Shown piece after piece: positions 60,310 through 64,000 of a DNA stretch of 64,000 nt. The notes beneath the pieces were generated by a model, which searched no databases, was not told the DNA's origin, and worked only from the letters and a program-made list of their open reading frames with translations. The DNA comes from Lunularia cruciata (Eukaryota; Streptophyta; Marchantiopsida; Lunulariales; Lunulariaceae). The translations under genes were made by a program, and so were the position numbers. Each line of letters starts with the position of its first letter. The stretch's first letter is position 1. The stretch spans positions 32,876,608-32,940,607 of the forward strand of contig OX419762.1 in the NCBI GenBank assembly GCA_948567375.1, given 5' to 3'.

Positions 60310-63300
60310 TCACACAGGCCCATTTTGAAGACCCCACAAGCACCGCCGTAAAGACATAGATAGCTCGATGACCTGATTTGGATGCTGTAGCATAACGCAC
60401 AGACCGGCACAGACAAGTAGGACGCCCACGCTACTCGCATAAAGGGGTTTTCTTTTGCTAGCCCTGGAAAGGTACGTGCCCAAACCTTCCATCGAGCATC
60501 CAGATCTTTTATATGGTACATAAGACCTTCCCAGTCTCTCTACGTCGTCTCTCATCAATAACGACTTCCACGTAGAGGCCATCCCCGAGGAAGAGTCCAT
60601 ACTAGGAAAGAAAAACCTTGCTTCTTCTTGGCCTGTTGGGCAAGAAACGTCAACCTTGTGGTAGTCAGCAGATTGATTCGGTGTAGGCCCGTAACTGAAA
60701 TCCTTTGAACACGCGTAATCCTCTGAGGCTACATGAATCGTGAGCACCGAGTTGGAGGAGCTGCTAACCAGCCGTTCCTTGGGAGATGGAAGCGTATTAG
60801 GAATGTGTCCCATTTGACCTTTGAGAACTTTCCAAATTGTTTTGTTGATCTGCAGCCAAAAAATTGCATCAGCATTTTCACACCTCTGTGCTAAACATAT
60901 CCATGCAAAAGGATGTCGATGAGTGGCCTACGTAGTCCACACGAGAAGAACTAACCCCGCCACAGAAACAAACCATGATGTTGATAGAAGGTGCTCCCAG
61001 ACACTTGGGACCTCCATCGTGTCCACAGGTAACCACCAGACAAGAGCGAGGGAAATAGCACACAAATACCATCGAGAACAACGCAAATCGAAAATCCGAA
61101 CCACAAAGAATCTTGACAATTGAGAGATCTCAGAAACATCTTTGAGAACATACCTGCAATTTTGCAGAGCCATTGCCCAATGTCCTGGCTTTTATAGCTA
61201 AACTTTGCCCAGACACCAATCCCCTCGGTACAGGACAGTCAACATCCCACCAACACCTACCACTATGTAAGCCTGGAGCTGGGAGTGACGCTGTAAAATG
61301 GGTAAGGTGCTCGAACATGGCAAATTGCTCATGGAGCAGGGCAACATGTAGAGCAGTAAGACCGTTGTTCAGAAACCCAATTCTCTCCAACAAACCTGCC
61401 CTTTCCGCAACCTGTAGCACTCTTTCAACAATAGTGCACCAACCTCTTCTAACACTAAAATGTAAGAGTCGTCGTAGCCGTTCAAAATCCTGCCCAAATG
61501 TACCTGCTTCGTAGTATGACTTAAAATTAACGAGAGTGTAATTTCTCAATACCCATCCAACGTCCACTAGCAAATCCTGAATTTTCCTCTGATTCATGTG
61601 TTCAGATCTGGAATCACTGCTCCCAGAAGAACAGCAAGAGGAAGTAGTTGGAGTGTCGATTTCCTGCTCAAGGGTTCGAATTTCATCCACGATTTTCTTC
61701 TCAGCCACAAGGAGAGGAATGAAGTTGCTGAGTCCTCCATTGTGCTCTACCTGATTGTACACTCTACGATTAGATTCTGCAAAGAAGTGCTACGTTGCTG
61801 GTTTGGTACTTAAACTTGTTCGTGACAAAGGAAGAATGATCCAAATGATGCCGACGAAGAAAGAATGATAGGAAACAGCTTGAGCATCAGGAAAACAGGG
61901 ACAAATCTAACCTCAATAAAAGCTGTCCCGAACTTTTGAGAGTGAAGTGCAGGAATAGTAGCCTGGAGTAGAGTGCTGCTCTCTGGCTGTTCTCCTCGAC
62001 TAGAGCTTTGCGGTGGAGAAACATCAGTCTTGATATAGGTGCCATCGAATGAAACTAGGAGTCTGCAACACAATCACCTTGTTAGCATTCCATGTTTCTC
62101 TTATTGATAGCAAAATGAAACAGGGCTTTGAGCTTCAACCTTCCATGTGCATAATATACTACTGTTCCATTAAAAGCAGCCATCGAACATGAATGTAAAA
62201 GATAACGATATCTCTACTCAGGTTGTTCTCAGAAGAGATATATATAGGTATACGAGAACAGATGCCGTTCTGGGAACGGGTTATCAGAAGAGATATATGA
62301 GAAATGGGGAGCAGAAGCGGTTTCGAAAAAGATATACACAAGTCTGACCTATGGAGAGACACGTTCGGCGTTAAATATGACATACAGGAATTCAGTAAAC
62401 TCCAGGTCAGGGCAACACAAGATGAAGCACTACTCAAACTAGTAAAGCAAAACTCAAATGTTACACAAAAGATCATGGACTGTTCACACACTTTGACTCC
62501 GGTAGTCGAAGGTTGCTTCCCGAAATCACAACAACTTGCTCGACGCCTGCCTCAATGCAAATAGGGTGCAATCCTTGCAGAACTGAACTTCTCCTGCCTC
62601 TTTCGGAAAGAGGTTGTACCGCTTCACCTGTGCAAATAGGGGAAGATTTAACAACAGTAGGACAGTTGATAGCTCCATACAGAATTATTATATTAGATCA
62701 TAAGATGGCGGCATTCTAGATCTATCTCGTGTTTTCAACTTTTTGGATGTCCTATCGTCGAGTACCTCTATTCGTTTACTGTCCAAATTCGTTGATCCTC
62801 CACACATCCTTGACCAGAAATTATCAGAACAAGACGGTCTTTTATCATGATTCCAAGGGCAATAGATGGGAGGCCACTTACCACCGTGAATATGAACAAC
62901 ATGTTGGTCCAGCCGAGCAATTAGGTGACCCGAGTTCCAAAACTTCGATCCACTACCCTGTGTTTTCACGAGACTACACACGGACCCCTTCCAATCTGCA
63001 CTCAGCTACCAGGATCAACCATGAAATAAATACAAGAGGTTGACTATAAACTTGGACGCAGAAAAATTGTACAAAGAGATTAACGAAAATATACATCAGG
63101 CTACAAAGATCTGCCCAGGCATAGAGCACTACCTGACGTAAAACAATCCTCACGTGCATACAGGAAGACACTGCTGCAACTTGCTTCACGTGGAAGGACG
63201 AAAACGAGAGTTACACAGCCATGAGAGTAAGGACTCACTTTCTCCCACATGGGCTGAGGCATGCTGATGAAGAGAGTGAGAATCGTGCATCCGGAGCGTA

Positions 63301-64000
63301 TGTAGCCCTCCAAATCGACAGGCATGTTTGACAGCCACTCCATAACCTGAAACAAACGTCTGATTATTAATCTGACGACAGCCTCGATCAATTGAAGGAG
63401 ATCATGATCAGAGTAATGAAATCAGCTGCTTACGAGTCCATGAAATCCGCTGAAGATAGGCAGTACTATCACTCTCCTCTACCTCCATATATCCAAGTTA
63501 TTACTGCCAATGCATTAACCTATAATTCCACTCTTAGAAGATAGGTGATAACTAATTTTAGTAACTTCAACACCCTAAATTCGAAATATGACAGCTCCAT
63601 TGCTGTTTATCCAAGGAAATCACTTGGATAGTTCAGTCAAGAACCTCCTTTCCCCTGGTTTGAGCAGTTCGCTGATATTCTATCTACCTATCTAGAATGG
63701 ATAGCCCTCTTGTTATGTCAAAATCTTCGCATGTGACGCACTCCTTACCAGTGCATTTCAGTCTTTAACTCATCCCTTCTGCTAGCGCCATCTGTACAGG
63801 GTTGTATGATTCCAGGCTAAGGCACACAGTAACCTATTTCTCACCGATCAGTCGCAAACTTTCTTTGAGAATACTGTAAACTTGCATCGTTGCATCAGGA
63901 TGTGAACACACACAGGACAATTTAACAACTTAGTGAGCGCGATTATACCTGCTGGCGAAGCTGCCGTGGGAAATCCCCAGGATTCCAGTCATAGAGCTTA
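60310..64000 (-). CDS. SPL: SPL / SBP-box transcription factor, C-terminal seven exons (partial)
   Basis: Spliced by eye on the minus strand: exons 64000-63949 (enters from outside), 63346-63239, 63005-62882, 62627-62492, 62062-61912, 61750-61154 and 60849-60310 (stop). All junctions are GT-AG and phases agree, giving about 568 residues in one frame. The translation matches the long SPL class (AtSPL1/12/14/16, CRR1): KLYDWNPGDFPRQLRQQ; WLSNMPVDLEGYIRSGC; FWNSGHLIARL; EAGVEQVVVISGSNLRLPES; LLVSFDGTYI; FIE then VEHNGGLSNFIPLLVAE; DVGWVLRN; LLHFSVRRGWCTIVERVL; an ankyrin-like GLTALHVALLHEQ; and a C-terminal membrane-like stretch PLYASSVGVLLVCAGLCVML. The family binds GTAC-core DNA through the N-terminal SBP domain, which lies outside the window. 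Confidence 0.9.
62063..62491 (-). other. SPL intron containing repeat-family fragments
   Basis: GT-AG intron between the LPES and LLVSFDG exons. Its middle (62250-62330) has the array motif GCCGTTCTGGGAACGG and a second AGAAGCGG piece, showing that the repeat family has entered the gene's intron. Splice sites are unaffected. Confidence 0.75.

Noticed and set aside
60928-61173. 81-codon minus-strand frame with hydrophobic stretches
   Set aside because: It is an off-frame reading of the end of an SPL exon plus the following intron.

Overview
This looks like nuclear DNA of a land plant, and a bryophyte or other early-diverging lineage is my best guess. The evidence is an intact plant-type xyloglucan xylosyltransferase gene (GT34), a large SPL (SBP-box) transcription factor gene with plant splice signals, a plastid 16S rRNA fragment in nuclear context, a decayed 5.8S/26S rDNA fragment with plant-like sequence, and plant LTR retrotransposons. 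The early-lineage guess rests mainly on the R2-like, REL-endonuclease non-LTR elements, because flowering plants mostly carry APE-type L1 and RTE elements. The species cannot be fixed from the sequence alone.

Layout. 1-3039: decayed Ty3/gypsy element (copy A, minus strand, running off the left edge) with a solo LTR of a second family inside its gag; it sits in a decayed Ty1/copia pol (3040-4090). 4972-22390: a cluster of R2-superclade non-LTR copies (copies 1 to 4 and a 3'-end fragment); two have clear target-site duplications. A plastid 16S fragment lies at 20900-21062. 22680-24565: a diverged ~940-bp tandem duplication. 26418-27782: the intact intronless XXT-like gene. 27783-32201: no recognisable gene, but a microRNA-precursor-like hairpin and a tiny non-LTR 3'-end insertion. 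32202-48560: Ty3/gypsy copy B (plus strand), decayed, with a PHD finger after the integrase; a younger Ty3/gypsy element C (35955-43612, minus strand) is nested in it. 48664-52700: AT-rich, no genes. 52700-53660 and 56440-59950: a complex repeat family on opposite strands. 53662-54957: rDNA-derived segment. 60310-64000: C-terminal seven exons of an SPL gene on the minus strand; its DNA-binding SBP domain lies beyond the right edge.

Only two host genes are supported: the Golgi glycosyltransferase and the SPL transcription factor. Everything else is transposon, organelle or rDNA debris, or unassigned DNA. The transposon stop codons are mostly TAG and TGA at positions explained by C-to-T change in methylated CAG and CGA contexts, which fits old, silenced DNA. 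Relative ages: copia pol, then gypsy copies A and B, then family C (solo LTR inside A and full element inside B).
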